A stretch of DNA of 64,000 nt from a virus. The stretch covers positions 1 through 64,000 of IMG/VR virus record IMGVR_UViG_3300010938_000004; one strand, given 5' to 3'. This document shows, piece after piece, positions 23,103 through 30,799 of the stretch. Under the pieces are notes generated by a model that did no database searches, was not told the DNA's origin, and saw nothing but the letters and a program-made list of their open reading frames with translations. Position numbers and translations under genes: made by a program. Every line of letters begins with the position of its first letter. Position 1 is the first letter of the stretch.

Positions 23103-23885
23103 TTCACCCTTACCCTAAGTGAATCCTTTCGGTACAAGATGGCAGAGGTGGCTGGCGCCGCCAAGGAGGCACTGGAGGCCGCGGCCAATCAGGCTGCCCG
23201 AGACCTAGCCTACATGGCTGCCGAGGAATGGCGCAGGCTGGCCTACGAGAGACTCAAGGACACCGCTACCCAGTACGCCGATGGCATAGCGGTCGAAGAC
23301 CTGGGCAACGCGGTTTACCGCGTCAGTCTCGATAAAGACCTTAAGTACTTGGAATCAGGATACAGTTCCTTCGACATGAAACCGGGGCTGCTCAAGAATG
23401 CTAAAAAGTTCTCCAAGCGCGGCTACCCCTACCGTGCCATCCCGTTCACCCACAAGACTACTGGGGACTTCGGCCAGGACCTAAAGCGCCTGCGCGGCGC
23501 CTTCGGAGACCGGGGCAACACGCTTAGCCCGTCCGGCTCCCCCATGGTGGGTAAGGCTTGGTCTCTCCGGCGTGACCCAATGGGCGCCTGGAAGCTTACC
23601 CCGGGCCGCGGGAGCGGAGAGCAGGCCCAACGAGCCTTCTTGACCGATCCACAGCCCACGCGCCACCTAGACGGCCTGCAGAAGACTCAATGGAAGCAGC
23701 CGCTCCGTAAGGGCGGCTTCCGCGTGCGGTCTGAATTCACGACCTTCCGGACCGTGTCTGGTGATCCGCGCTATGCAATGAAATGGCTTCACCCAGGCTT
23801 CCGAGGTGCTGGCTTACTGCCAGAGGTGCAGCGCTGGGCCCTAGCGAATGCCTACCGGGTGCTGGATGAGCTACTCGGTCGATAG
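23100..23885 (+). CDS. Virion neck / tail-completion-like protein
   Basis: The 261-residue protein starts at GTG 23100. A later ATG in frame is possible, but the promoter position supports the GTG. The N-terminus is a long helix (AAKEALEAAANQAARDLAYM) followed by strands and a conserved-looking MKWLHPGFRGAGLLPEVQRW end. The layout of helix, strands and a W-x-H-P-G-F motif resembles HK97 gp10-like or neck proteins that act between head and tail. The neighbouring virion genes support this. The exact role is uncertain. Confidence 0.5.
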   Translation: MFTLTLSESFRYKMAEVAGAAKEALEAAANQAARDLAYMAAEEWRRLAYERLKDTATQYADGIAVEDLGNAVYRVSLDKDLKYLESGYSSFDMKPGLLKNAKKFSKRGYPYRAIPFTHKTTGDFGQDLKRLRGAFGDRGNTLSPSGSPMVGKAWSLRRDPMGAWKLTPGRGSGEQAQRAFLTDPQPTRHLDGLQKTQWKQPLRKGGFRVRSEFTTFRTVSGDPRYAMKWLHPGFRGAGLLPEVQRWALANAYRVLDELLGR

Positions 23886-24151
23886 TTCTTACTTTGCACA
23901 TCCCGATGTAGTAAGATCTACCGGCAAGAGCAGCGGCGTGGAGGCCTGTACGCGGCAGGCCGAAGTTGGTTACCAGAGGCGCCCTTTGTTTCGCGCTCTA
24001 GGGCGATTTTCGTTTAAGTAACCAGTGAGGACACGCTATGGCCAGCCGTCTGGGCGACGGCAACCCCGGCTCGTATCCGGGTATGGCCTAGACCAAGCGC
24101 CCTAGCCAGTATCAAGCCTGGCCTGCTCTTGTTTTTGAATGAGGAGCGAAG
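23886..24151 (+). other. Hairpin-rich intergenic region, possible structured leader RNA
   Basis: No gene fits here. TAAGAT (23912-23917), with TTACTT 17 bases upstream, could be a promoter. Downstream lie 23943-23961 (GGCCTG/CAGGCC), a helix 23967-23973 with 24018-24024 (TGGTTAC/GTAACCA) enclosing 23980-24005 (CGCCCT/AGGGCG), then 24045-24061 (GCCGTC/GACGGC), 24065-24081 (CCCGG/CCGGG) and a bulged hairpin near 24085-24107. GTTTTT at 24131 and the site GAGGAGCGAAG before ATG 24152 follow. It may be an untranslated leader that controls the next virion gene. Confidence 0.4.
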
Positions 24152-25066
24152 ATGATCCACACCCCCGACGTAAACACGCAGTACGTACTTAAAGCAGGTT
24201 TCCGACAGCTCAAGAAGGACCCCGATCGCCTGGTGCGCGAGATCTTCTGCCAATACGCCTCAACAGAGCTGGCCCCATCCTTGGGTGACCCGTTTATTGA
24301 AAAGATTGTAGCTTGGGTGAAAAAGACCGATTTCCCGGTTTACTTGGGCTTCGAGACCACCGACCAACCACCCAAGGTACCATCGACCACTGTCTCACTG
24401 GGCTCTTGCACGCCCAAGCAGTTGTTCATCGGCGACCGCGGTGAGAATACCTACGAGGAGTTGAAACCTTACGAACGACAGGTGGTGGTGGCTGCGTTCA
24501 ATCCCGCAGCTCTTGTATTGAACTCGGACAGCACCGGATGGCTTTTGACTCTTCCTGACTCGATGTCGGATGACGACCAATCCCTATTCACACTCTCCTC
24601 GAACGTCCAGATCAGGGATGCCAAAGGTCAGCTGTTCAATGTCTCGTGGGACGAGGCTGCGGCAAAAACCCTCATCACAAAGGCTTCGACCCCGATACTG
24701 CAGCTCGACGGGACTAAGCTTGAGCTGGTCACCTCGTTCGTAACGTCCTCTTACCAGTCCGGCAGCGCCGTCTACAACTGCAGGGTCGATGTTATCTCCC
24801 TCGGTAGAGATCGCAACGAGACGACATGGATCAGCCATGTCGTCACCTGGATCTTATTGCGCTACCGCATCGTGATGGAGCAGGCGTTCGGCATGGGCCA
24901 GCTATCGGCTCCCATGATTAGCGACCTGGTCCGAGACGAGACGTGGGGAGACCTCGTATGGCAACGCAGCCAGACGCTGACCTCTACGTGCCTTTTCACG
25001 TGGAAAGAAGCCCAGAATACCGACATCGTAGCCATGCTGCTTGAGGTTGACGCAGATCGAGCTTAG
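24152..25066 (+). CDS. Virion-associated protein (neck/tail region)
   Basis: The 304-residue protein has a clear start (GAGGAGCGAAG before ATG 24152). It is mostly mixed strand with motifs such as CTPKQLFIGDRGENTYEEL and ELVTSFVTSSYQSGSAVYNC, like phage structural proteins. No enzyme motif is present. It lies between the neck-like gene and the sheath, which suggests a tail-terminator or connector role. Transposase fragments on the other strand overlap or abut its 3' end, so its last residues may not be native. Confidence 0.5.
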   Translation: MIHTPDVNTQYVLKAGFRQLKKDPDRLVREIFCQYASTELAPSLGDPFIEKIVAWVKKTDFPVYLGFETTDQPPKVPSTTVSLGSCTPKQLFIGDRGENTYEELKPYERQVVVAAFNPAALVLNSDSTGWLLTLPDSMSDDDQSLFTLSSNVQIRDAKGQLFNVSWDEAAAKTLITKASTPILQLDGTKLELVTSFVTSSYQSGSAVYNCRVDVISLGRDRNETTWISHVVTWILLRYRIVMEQAFGMGQLSAPMISDLVRDETWGDLVWQRSQTLTSTCLFTWKEAQNTDIVAMLLEVDADRA

Positions 25067-25560
25067 GGCATGGAGCCGGAGCATCGCCCAGGCCTTGCGA
25101 TGGCCCTCGCCGAGCCACGGCGAGTTGGCGATCGCTCGTCGAATGTGGACGACGAGGACCAACTCTTCCAGACGTTGGGCCAGGAACAAGATCCTTGTGG
25201 TTTTCGACTTGGCCATACCTCACAAAATAATCGTACCTCACTGTTTTGGTGAGGCATGCTCATTTGCTGATATTTAGAAACCGGCAACGCTAACCCATTG
25301 CCCGGGCGCGTACGGCGGGAGCAGCTCGATCTGGAGCCGTGATTGTCCGGCGAGAAAGCGCTCGACCTTCTTCGACCGGTGCGCGAGGAGTCTGTCCCAG
25401 ATGAGAATGACCGGCCCCTTCGTGTTCTGCTTGAGCTGGCGGAGGAACGCGACGCACTCGTTCGCGCCGAAGTTGGCGTCGGGCAGCAGGCGAAACATCA
25501 ATCGCCCACTGTCCTTCTGGACCAGCCGCAGTAATGGTGGTAAGATCCGAGCCTTAGGAG
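25060..25560 (-). mobile_element. Remnants of two insertion-sequence transposases
   Basis: On the minus strand, about 25530-25305 encodes GRLMFRLLPDANFGANECVA, then GPVILIWDRLLAHRSKKVER and LLPPYAP, the DDE_3 core of IS630/Tc1-type transposases (catalytic D in IWDRLLAH). It is cut off at both ends and the LNPVE motif expected next is absent. Nearer the sheath-proximal gene, 25216 down to about 25066 encodes MAKSKTTRILFLAQRLEELV, then SPWLGEGHRKAWAMLRL, like the HTH start of IS3-type orfB proteins. Neither is functional. A CCTCAC/GTGAGG hairpin lies near 25233-25254. Confidence 0.6.
25541..25546 (+). promoter_or_regulatory. -10-like TAAGAT before the 25566 gene
   Basis: TAAGAT lies 19 bases before ATG 25566, leaving room for a short leader with TTAGGAG as ribosome binding site. 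TA[A/G/C]GAT boxes recur before virion genes (23912, 38167, 42376, 43826, 59123). Confidence 0.35.
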
Positions 25561-25565
25561 AACCT

Positions 25566-25832
25566 ATGGCAGGACGAAGAACTCCCAACGATCCTCAACC
25601 CCATGAGCCCTTGGCCTCGAAGCTGCAGGAGCAATCACAGGGGCAACCGCAAGAGACCAGACCACCCGAGAAGGTGCACTTCTACGAGTGGTTCGAGCAG
25701 CTCCTCTCTCGCGACGGGCGTGTTAAGCCCGGTCACATGGCCGGCATCCAGGCTGCGTTCCATGCGGAAAATATCTCCGACAAGGAGACGGCCGAGACCT
25801 ACGAGGCTGCGCTCAAGCGATATGGTTTATAA
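25566..25832 (+). CDS. Hypothetical protein
   Basis: TTAGGAGAACCT before ATG 25566 gives an 88-residue protein. The first 40 residues are proline- and glutamine-rich and probably disordered. The second half (KVHFYEWFEQLLSRDGRVKP, then ETAETYEAALKRYGL) is helical. No family is recognised. It lies between the connector-like gene and the sheath. Confidence 0.6.
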   Translation: MAGRRTPNDPQPHEPLASKLQEQSQGQPQETRPPEKVHFYEWFEQLLSRDGRVKPGHMAGIQAAFHAENISDKETAETYEAALKRYGL

Positions 25833-25876
25833 ACCATAGATTTTATGGTCAATGTGCTGTACTATTAAGTACATGC

Positions 25877-25984
25877 ATGGCCGAATCGTCGCCTGAGATG
25901 GCGGAGTCAAAGCGCGCTACTCAAGATGGGCTCTTTAAAATCTGGGATGCTGGGAAGAAGAGATGGAGGGCCAGTCGGGCCTGA
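25877..25984 (+). CDS. Tiny ORF before the sheath gene, doubtful
   Basis: ATG 25877 opens a 35-codon frame (MAESSPEMAESKRATQDGLF, then KIWDAGKKRWRASRA). The composition looks coding, but there is no ribosome binding site. ACCATA/TATGGT at 25833-25849 could form a hairpin upstream. Confidence 0.25.
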   Translation: MAESSPEMAESKRATQDGLFKIWDAGKKRWRASRA

Positions 25985-25998
25985 CAGTTGTGCGGGAT

Positions 25999-26025
25999 AA
26001 TCACCTCTGACTAGATGAGGTGATT
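25999..26025 (+). promoter_or_regulatory. Hairpin holding the sheath gene ribosome binding site
   Basis: AATCACCTC (25999-26007) pairs perfectly with GAGGTGATT (26017-26025). The 3' arm contains GAGGTG, the ribosome binding site for ATG 26031, so the hairpin would hide it. GATAAT (25996-26001) just upstream could be a -10 box. Confidence 0.55.
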
Positions 26026-26030
26026 GGACC

Positions 26031-27815
26031 ATGGCTCTCTCTATCACGTTTCAAGGCCAGACCATTTATCGTGCAGGCGCGTACTCGCTTACCCGAGTTT
26101 CTGACTCGGCCACCAGCTTAGCCCAACTCGGGGTTGTAGCCCTCATTGGTGAGGCGGAAGAGGGCGAGCAGATCGCTGCGACTACTTCGGTGGATGCGGT
26201 CACCTTCACTCCGGACCAGTTTGGCTCCATCGTCGAGAAGTTCGGATCTGGCTATCTGGTTGACAATGCCAAACTCGCTATAAATCCTTCCAACGATGCC
26301 GACATCTTCGGTGGCGCCCAGACCATCATCTGCCTCAAAACCAATGCTTCCACACGCGCCAGCCTGGCGCTGGCGTCGTCCTACGGGACCGTCTACGCCA
26401 AGAAGTACGGTGCGCCCGGCAACCTGACCTCGGTAACGATCACTGGCGCCTCGACGACCCGCGTCATTACGCTAGAGCGTGCGGACCTGGGCATCACGGA
26501 AGTCGGTACGGTTGGCAACGTCGCGGTGCTCACGATCCAGAATACGGACGCGGGCTCCTCGGCCGGAGTCATGTCGATTACGGCGACCCACATCACGACC
26601 ACGATCACTGGTGGCAGTTCCTCGAACCTGTCGCTTCGCAAGGCGGACTTCGCGACGATCCAGGATGTTGTCAACTATATCAACACCTTCACGAACTACA
26701 CGGCTTCGGTCGCCACGGCCGCCGAAGCTCAGTCTTCGCCCGATGTGCTCGACCGCGTCACCGGCGTGGATATCAAGACCGCGGCCTATACGGTCAAGCG
26801 CGATGCGTACGACGTGGCCCAGTTCTTCGCCGAGAGCCAGCTCGTCACCTTCACGCAGACTACCTACGCGGGCCTCCCCGCGGCGGTCGCCAAGACGTTC
26901 ATGTCGGGCGGCGCCAAGGGTGCTACGACCAATGCCCATGTGCAGACGGCTCTCGACTTCCTGAAGAAGACGAACGCGAATTTCGTGGTTCCGCTCTTTA
27001 GTCGCGACGCGACGTCAGACATCACCGATGGCTTGACGGACGCGAGTTCCACCTATACCTTCGATTCGATCACGGCAGCACTTCGGTCCCACCTCATCGA
27101 AATGGGCAACATCAAAGGCCGCAAAGAGCGCCAGGGCTTCGTGGGCTTCGATGGCACCTTCGCGAATGCCAAGATCAAAGCGGCTGCGATCGCCTCTGGC
27201 CTCATCGCCTTGAACTTCCAGCGCGTTGACGCAGTCGGGGCCTCGGGCTCTTTGGCCACTCAGAAACCGCACACCACGGCGGCCATGATTGCCGGCATGA
27301 TGGCCGGTAGTGTGGTCGGGCTCTCCCCGCTTTACAAGTCGGTCAACATCTCTGGCATTTCCACGGCGGCTTCGGACTTCGACCCGGATGCGGACGGCGA
27401 ATCCGCGATCAAGGCGAACCTCATGTTCCTGGAGAAGGACCCGAACGGAGGCTTCCGCGTGGGCAACTTCGCGTCTACCTACGGCCGCACGGACCGGAAC
27501 TGGTACTGGTCGCGTCCCGCGGTGGTGTACGCCTCGTTTGTGGCGTCGCGCTCGATCCGACTGAACCTCGAAGCCTTTATCGGCAAGCGCAACTCGGATG
27601 TGTCGCCCACGTCGGTTGAGAACTTCCTCTCGACGGTGTGCGATAGCCTACGCGCTTCGGGCATCCTAGTGGCCACGGCGGCCAACAAGGGCAGGGGCTA
27701 CACGGCCATATCGGCCAGGCTCGAAGGTAACGTCTACCGCGTGTCGGTCACCCTGACCCTGGTGGAGGCGGTCGAGTTCGTGCTGGCTGACCTTACGGTT
27801 GTCCGGGCGTCGTAA
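26031..27815 (+). CDS. Tail sheath protein
   Basis: The 594-residue protein starts MALSITFQGQTIYRAGAYSL, typical of myovirus sheaths (a short strand followed by the P/AGAYS turn). VVALIGEAEEG follows, and the C-terminal region RNSDVSPTSVENFLSTVCDS, then EGNVYRVSVTLTLVEAVEFV, is like the conserved C-terminal sheath domain that contacts the tube. The long middle is Ala/Thr-rich and variable, as expected for the outer domains. Sheath subunits surround the tube and contract to drive it through the host envelope. Tube-like genes are found 10 kb away at 38.2 and 39.5 kb, an unusual separation. Confidence 0.85.
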   Translation: MALSITFQGQTIYRAGAYSLTRVSDSATSLAQLGVVALIGEAEEGEQIAATTSVDAVTFTPDQFGSIVEKFGSGYLVDNAKLAINPSNDADIFGGAQTIICLKTNASTRASLALASSYGTVYAKKYGAPGNLTSVTITGASTTRVITLERADLGITEVGTVGNVAVLTIQNTDAGSSAGVMSITATHITTTITGGSSSNLSLRKADFATIQDVVNYINTFTNYTASVATAAEAQSSPDVLDRVTGVDIKTAAYTVKRDAYDVAQFFAESQLVTFTQTTYAGLPAAVAKTFMSGGAKGATTNAHVQTALDFLKKTNANFVVPLFSRDATSDITDGLTDASSTYTFDSITAALRSHLIEMGNIKGRKERQGFVGFDGTFANAKIKAAAIASGLIALNFQRVDAVGASGSLATQKPHTTAAMIAGMMAGSVVGLSPLYKSVNISGISTAASDFDPDADGESAIKANLMFLEKDPNGGFRVGNFASTYGRTDRNWYWSRPAVVYASFVASRSIRLNLEAFIGKRNSDVSPTSVENFLSTVCDSLRASGILVATAANKGRGYTAISARLEGNVYRVSVTLTLVEAVEFVLADLTVVRAS

Positions 27816-27833
27816 GAGCAAATACATTTGCCA

Positions 27834-28553
27834 CTAAAGTAGCTTAGTGTAAAAAGTATTTTCCATTAACGCAGGAAGGTAAAAACCTTTTACCTTACGC
27901 TTGAGCGCCTTGATGCTGGACTCTTTGTGAGTTTTGATTCTCAAGAACTCTACTCCCCACAAGGCGAACTGAAACTCCAGTACATCTGCGATCTTCTGAC
28001 CGCAAAAATGCGCGACCAGGTCTAAATAGACGCCACAGAACTCTTTCCCATGCGCCGGGAACCTTTTGGACGTGAATACGTGTGCCAGCTCGTGCAGGAT
28101 CAGCCAGTGTGGCACCTTTACTTCGTCATTGGCATCCAGAAAGCTTGCTCGCCGGATGAGTAAGATCGGGGCGCGAGAGGGCGGTCGTCGTCCGATCGCC
28201 GCGTCATACTCAACGTCATCTGGCCCCCACTCAACCCTAACCTCGTGAACCCCGTAGTTCTGCGTCACATGGGCTGCCTGCAACACATCTTGCATGAAAA
28301 ATCCGATTGATTCCAAGCTATCCAGGTGAGCATCTACCTTCAGCTGGTCCTCGGCGGCGTACACCTTATCTGCCTGAGTGTCTAGTGGCCGAACTACCGA
28401 CGCCAATATGCGACACAAGGCGCCCAAGAATAAGGGTAAGAAGTAAATCTTGCTCTCCGTTAAAGGAAACAAGATAATAAAAACCACCATATCCACATAG
28501 TAGGTGGTCATCAAAACACGCCGATCATTCGCCCAGATCTCCTTCAGCTTCAT
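27834..28553 (-). CDS. Membrane-anchored zinc metallopeptidase (TIGR04338-like)
   Basis: The start ATG 28553 overlaps the previous stop (ATGA), giving 239 residues. Two hydrophobic segments (MVVFIILFPLTESKIYFLPL and the following FLGALCRILASVV) anchor it in the membrane. The C-terminal domain carries WLILHELAHVFTSKRFPAHG, then KEFCGVYLDLVAHFCG. HELAH plus a downstream H-G-x-x-F and Y-x-x-L is the pattern of the putative metallohydrolase family TIGR04338. The neighbouring broken gene encodes a soluble relative with the same core. The substrate is unknown, possibly membrane-proximal host proteins. Confidence 0.65.
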   Translation of the reverse strand: MKLKEIWANDRRVLMTTYYVDMVVFIILFPLTESKIYFLPLFLGALCRILASVVRPLDTQADKVYAAEDQLKVDAHLDSLESIGFFMQDVLQAAHVTQNYGVHEVRVEWGPDDVEYDAAIGRRPPSRAPILLIRRASFLDANDEVKVPHWLILHELAHVFTSKRFPAHGKEFCGVYLDLVAHFCGQKIADVLEFQFALWGVEFLRIKTHKESSIKALKRKVKGFYLPALMENTFYTKLL

Positions 28554-29033
28554 GCTGCCATCTCCGTTTCTTGTTTTGCTTTCCGCATCCGACTCCAGAT
28601 GAGCGCATGAGCTAGGCCGCGGTACCGCACTCTCTCTGGCTTGAAGGCAGCCTTGAGAGTCAGCCAATGGCCCCGACCTATGAACCTCTTCACCAGCTCT
28701 AAGTACACGCCGCAGAACTCCTTGCCGTGCGGGGCGAACGGATCTGGCGTCATCAAATGCACCAGCTCATGGAGCACTACCCACTTGCTGACCGCGCCCA
28801 TGGGGAACTCGACCACGTGCAGGCAGCGCATCGCTTGAGTGCGCTGAAGGCGAGCTTTGATGTTGATCGTGATCATGAGGAAAGTTCTTTTGGTGCCAGG
28901 CGCTGTCGAGAACAGTGGCGATCGTAGCCCTGATGAAATCTTCCCCGCCCTTCTCGTTCTGGGCAAGCATCGTGCGGTGAGTCACCCTCTCAGCCTCGTA
29001 CACCCGAGACCTCTGTGAATTCCTGACCCTCAT
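28550..29033 (-). pseudogene. TIGR04338-type metallopeptidase gene, frameshifted
   Basis: From ATG 29033 (coupled to the upstream stop by ATGA) the frame reads MRVRNSQRSRVYEAERV, the family N-terminus, then DFIRATIATVLDSAWHQK. Near the CCAAAAGAAC stretch (about 28893-28902) coding moves to another frame: MITINIKARLQRTQAMRCLH, then WVVLHELVHLMTPDPFAPHG and KEFCGVYLELVKRFIG. HELVH and HGKEFCGVYL match the membrane-anchored relative. One indel beside an A-run accounts for the break. The second half alone still has a possible start at the MITIN methionine. Confidence 0.65.
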
Positions 29034-29203
29034 GCTTCCTCCTGTATGGCTACCCGCCCCGAACCGCCACACACGTCACATGAGATGTGCCAATCGCACG
29101 AAAGCCAAATCTTTCCTGAGCCCTTACATACGCAGCACTGCTTCTTTTTTAGACGCAGCTGTTTGAGGATGCTGCCATGCTTCTTTCTGAGGATTCGATT
29201 CAT
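29030..29203 (-). CDS. DnaJ-type zinc-finger protein
   Basis: The 57-residue protein has a strong site (GGAGGGAGGGCC) before ATG 29203. A basic N-terminus (MNRILRKKHGSILKQLRLKK) is followed by CCVCKGSGKI and CDVCGGSGRV, two CxxCxGxG knuckles as in the zinc domain of DnaJ. It heads the minus-strand operon with the two metallopeptidase genes and overlaps the next start (ATGA). It may bind unfolded protein or nucleic acid. The role is not known. Confidence 0.65.
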   Translation of the reverse strand: MNRILRKKHGSILKQLRLKKKQCCVCKGSGKIWLSCDWHISCDVCGGSGRVAIQEEA

Positions 29204-29238
29204 GGCCCTCCCTCCGCCCTAGAGAGATCGTGCCATGA

Positions 29239-29272
29239 TTGACATTATGCATCAACTGTCAAGTTATTGACA
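29239..29272. promoter_or_regulatory. Double inverted repeat of the TTGAC-N7-GTCAA type
   Basis: TTGACATTATGCATCAA (29239-29255) and TGTCAA-GTTA-TTGACA (29257-29272) lie between the 29264-29473 gene end and the 29203 gene. They resemble the elements at 34219 and 35180. They probably form the operator and -35 region of the 29203-27834 operon. Confidence 0.5.
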
Positions 29273-29473
29273 TTTTTGCGGCATCTTTACCCCTTCTTTA
29301 CACTTGCGAGGGAGGCGCAGCCGCTCTAGATGGGCGTGACACAGCCCACCCACGTAGAGCAGCCCGGCATCAACGGTGATGAAAATCGGGTAAGTCTGCT
29401 GCACCGGCTGCGGGCTGATAACTGGTACCAGGAAAGGCAACCAGGCCAGGTATGCGAAGCACAGGTGGGTCAC
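29264..29473 (-). CDS. Small membrane protein
   Basis: GTG 29473 overlaps the previous stop (GTGA) and opens a 69-residue protein with two hydrophobic stretches: the LCFAYLAWLPFLVPVI segment and then IFITVDAGLLYVGGLCHAHL. A basic tail (RLRLPRKCKEG) follows. A longer form from ATG 29530 would overlap the peptidase gene by 60 bases. Coupling to the C39-like peptidase suggests a related job. The function is unknown. Confidence 0.5.
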   Translation of the reverse strand: MTHLCFAYLAWLPFLVPVISPQPVQQTYPIFITVDAGLLYVGGLCHAHLERLRLPRKCKEGVKMPQKCQ

Positions 29474-30153
29474 GGCTGAGAGCGTATGGTGGTGGCCAAA
29501 AAGGCACGTTGGAGAAGATTTTTCGCCCAAAGCTTCGTTCGCTTCCAGAAAGTGCCTTGCGGGGTCGGCTCAAGCGGCTCCCCATCAAGCGAGACTGCTT
29601 CTGTGCCGAAAACGTCGACGGGCGGCACGCAGTACTGAGCCGGGACGCTGACACTTTTGTCGCTAATCTCGATTAGCCACGGTCGCGAGCCCATGCGAGA
29701 AAATAGATCCTCAACGGGGTAGTAGAGTTCTGATCCGTAATAAGGGTCCTGAACCAGTACGCACTTGGTCTTCCAGGTATCGAGCAGCACGTGCACTACC
29801 ACATAGTGCCACTCCAGCTCCTCTCCTCGCTTGTGGCCCGGGTCTCGGATCAGGGCAATCATCGGCATGAAGAGGCCCTTCACCAGGAGCTGCTCAGGAC
29901 GCCTGATGTGCTTGAAAGCAAGGTTAGCCTCCTTTAGAACTCGCTTCATGTCACGAAACGAAGTTCCGTAGGTTGCGCTGGTCTTGGCGAGCTTCACGAG
30001 GCCCATCTTGGTGTATGGCTTACCGCGGCGCTTCTTGCCGAATAAATCCAGTACCATTTTGAGGCAGCAAGGGCCACATGCCGCACTGTCGCTCTTCTGC
30101 TGACAGAAAGGCAAATTGGATGGCCGGGCTTGGTTGAATGCTGTACGGCTCAT
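29470..30153 (-). CDS. C39-like cysteine peptidase
   Basis: The 227-residue protein has QQKSDSAACGPCCLKMVLDL near the N-terminus (catalytic Cys26 in the CGP context of C39 and related papain-like peptidases). A later ELEWHYVVVHVLLD supplies the histidine, and VLVQDPYYG the expected aspartate region. There is no transporter domain, so it stands alone. C39-like enzymes cut at double-glycine or similar sites. It is a candidate protease for the K-S-linked cargo proteins, by inference only. The start overlaps the previous stop (ATGA). Confidence 0.65.
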   Translation of the reverse strand: MSRTAFNQARPSNLPFCQQKSDSAACGPCCLKMVLDLFGKKRRGKPYTKMGLVKLAKTSATYGTSFRDMKRVLKEANLAFKHIRRPEQLLVKGLFMPMIALIRDPGHKRGEELEWHYVVVHVLLDTWKTKCVLVQDPYYGSELYYPVEDLFSRMGSRPWLIEISDKSVSVPAQYCVPPVDVFGTEAVSLDGEPLEPTPQGTFWKRTKLWAKNLLQRAFLATTIRSQP

Positions 30154-30464
30154 AACTCCCTCACAATGAATTCCCCATCTCTCAAGCGGACCACGTGCCG
30201 ATCCACGATGACCTCGTCGCCGTCTTGCATGTTACGCGCAGACTGGAACAAGAAGCGCAGATGCTCGGCATCAGTTACTTTGATGGAAGGCTGATGCCGG
30301 GTCTGGCGCACGGCTTCAACTATGTAGTCCGCCAAGACGGCAAGGCCGGTCACGATGACTAAGCAGACAGCCAGCATTCGCAGGTCGAACAGCCACATGG
30401 GGGTCGTGCGCGCAAGCCACATGCACGCCTCGTAGGCGACATGGTCTGAGCCCAGGAACGACAT
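30150..30464 (-). CDS. Single-pass membrane protein
   Basis: ATG 30464 shares a base with the previous stop, giving 104 residues. LRMLAVCLVIVTGLAVLADY is a transmembrane helix near the middle. The C-terminal half (SIKVTDAEHLRFLFQSARNM, then DGDEVIVDRHVVRL) looks like a small soluble domain. Coupled on both sides, it belongs to the long minus-strand transcript. No family is recognised. Confidence 0.6.
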   Translation of the reverse strand: MSFLGSDHVAYEACMWLARTTPMWLFDLRMLAVCLVIVTGLAVLADYIVEAVRQTRHQPSIKVTDAEHLRFLFQSARNMQDGDEVIVDRHVVRLRDGEFIVREL

Positions 30465-30796
30465 CACTTCTCCTTCGGCAAAAAGCGCAGGATCTGACTG
30501 CTGAGCCCGCGGAGCCGGCTAGCGAGGCCGGGCACCCTGGTGAGAAATGAAGAAGCGGCAGAGTTGTCGGCTTTCTCCTCCGAGGCGGCGATCTTGTACA
30601 TCGCCGACAGTAGGGTTGAGACGGTTACGTCGAGTCCGTTGAAGTCGACGACACTGACGCGCGGGTCTAGCTCAAATGCCTTGAGCACGTCCTCGGTGGT
30701 CACATACTGCGCCGTGCGACTGCAGTACAGCTTGCGGTTCTCGTACCGCTTGAACTTCAGCGGGGCTTCAGGGGTCTTAAGGTTCGCTTCTTCCAT
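30464..30796 (-). CDS. PhaR-like DNA-binding domain protein (PHB_acc_N-type)
   Basis: Residues 14-40 read KFKRYENRKLYCSRTAQYVT, then TEDVLKAF, followed by RVSVVDFNGLDVTVSTLLSA. This matches the N-terminal DNA-binding domain of polyhydroxyalkanoate regulators (K-R-Y-x-N-R-x-L-Y-D/C, Y-V/I-T-x-E-D, V-x-D-x-x-G-x-D-V/L-T). The rest of the 110 residues is a helix and a basic tail. The bacterial proteins repress PHA granule genes and bind polymer. In a phage it could regulate its own operon or rewire host storage, which is inference. GAGGAGTAAATC before ATG 30796 sets the start. Confidence 0.65.
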   Translation of the reverse strand: MEEANLKTPEAPLKFKRYENRKLYCSRTAQYVTTEDVLKAFELDPRVSVVDFNGLDVTVSTLLSAMYKIAASEEKADNSAASSFLTRVPGLASRLRGLSSQILRFLPKEK

Positions 30797-30799
30797 GAT

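Noticed and set aside
24902-25216. Independent minus-strand gene
   Set aside because: It overlaps the end of a virion gene and looks like a truncated IS3-type transposase start.
29264-29530. Longer form of the small membrane protein from ATG 29530
   Set aside because: It would overlap the C39-like gene by 60 bases. The GTG at 29473 overlaps its stop as the neighbours do.
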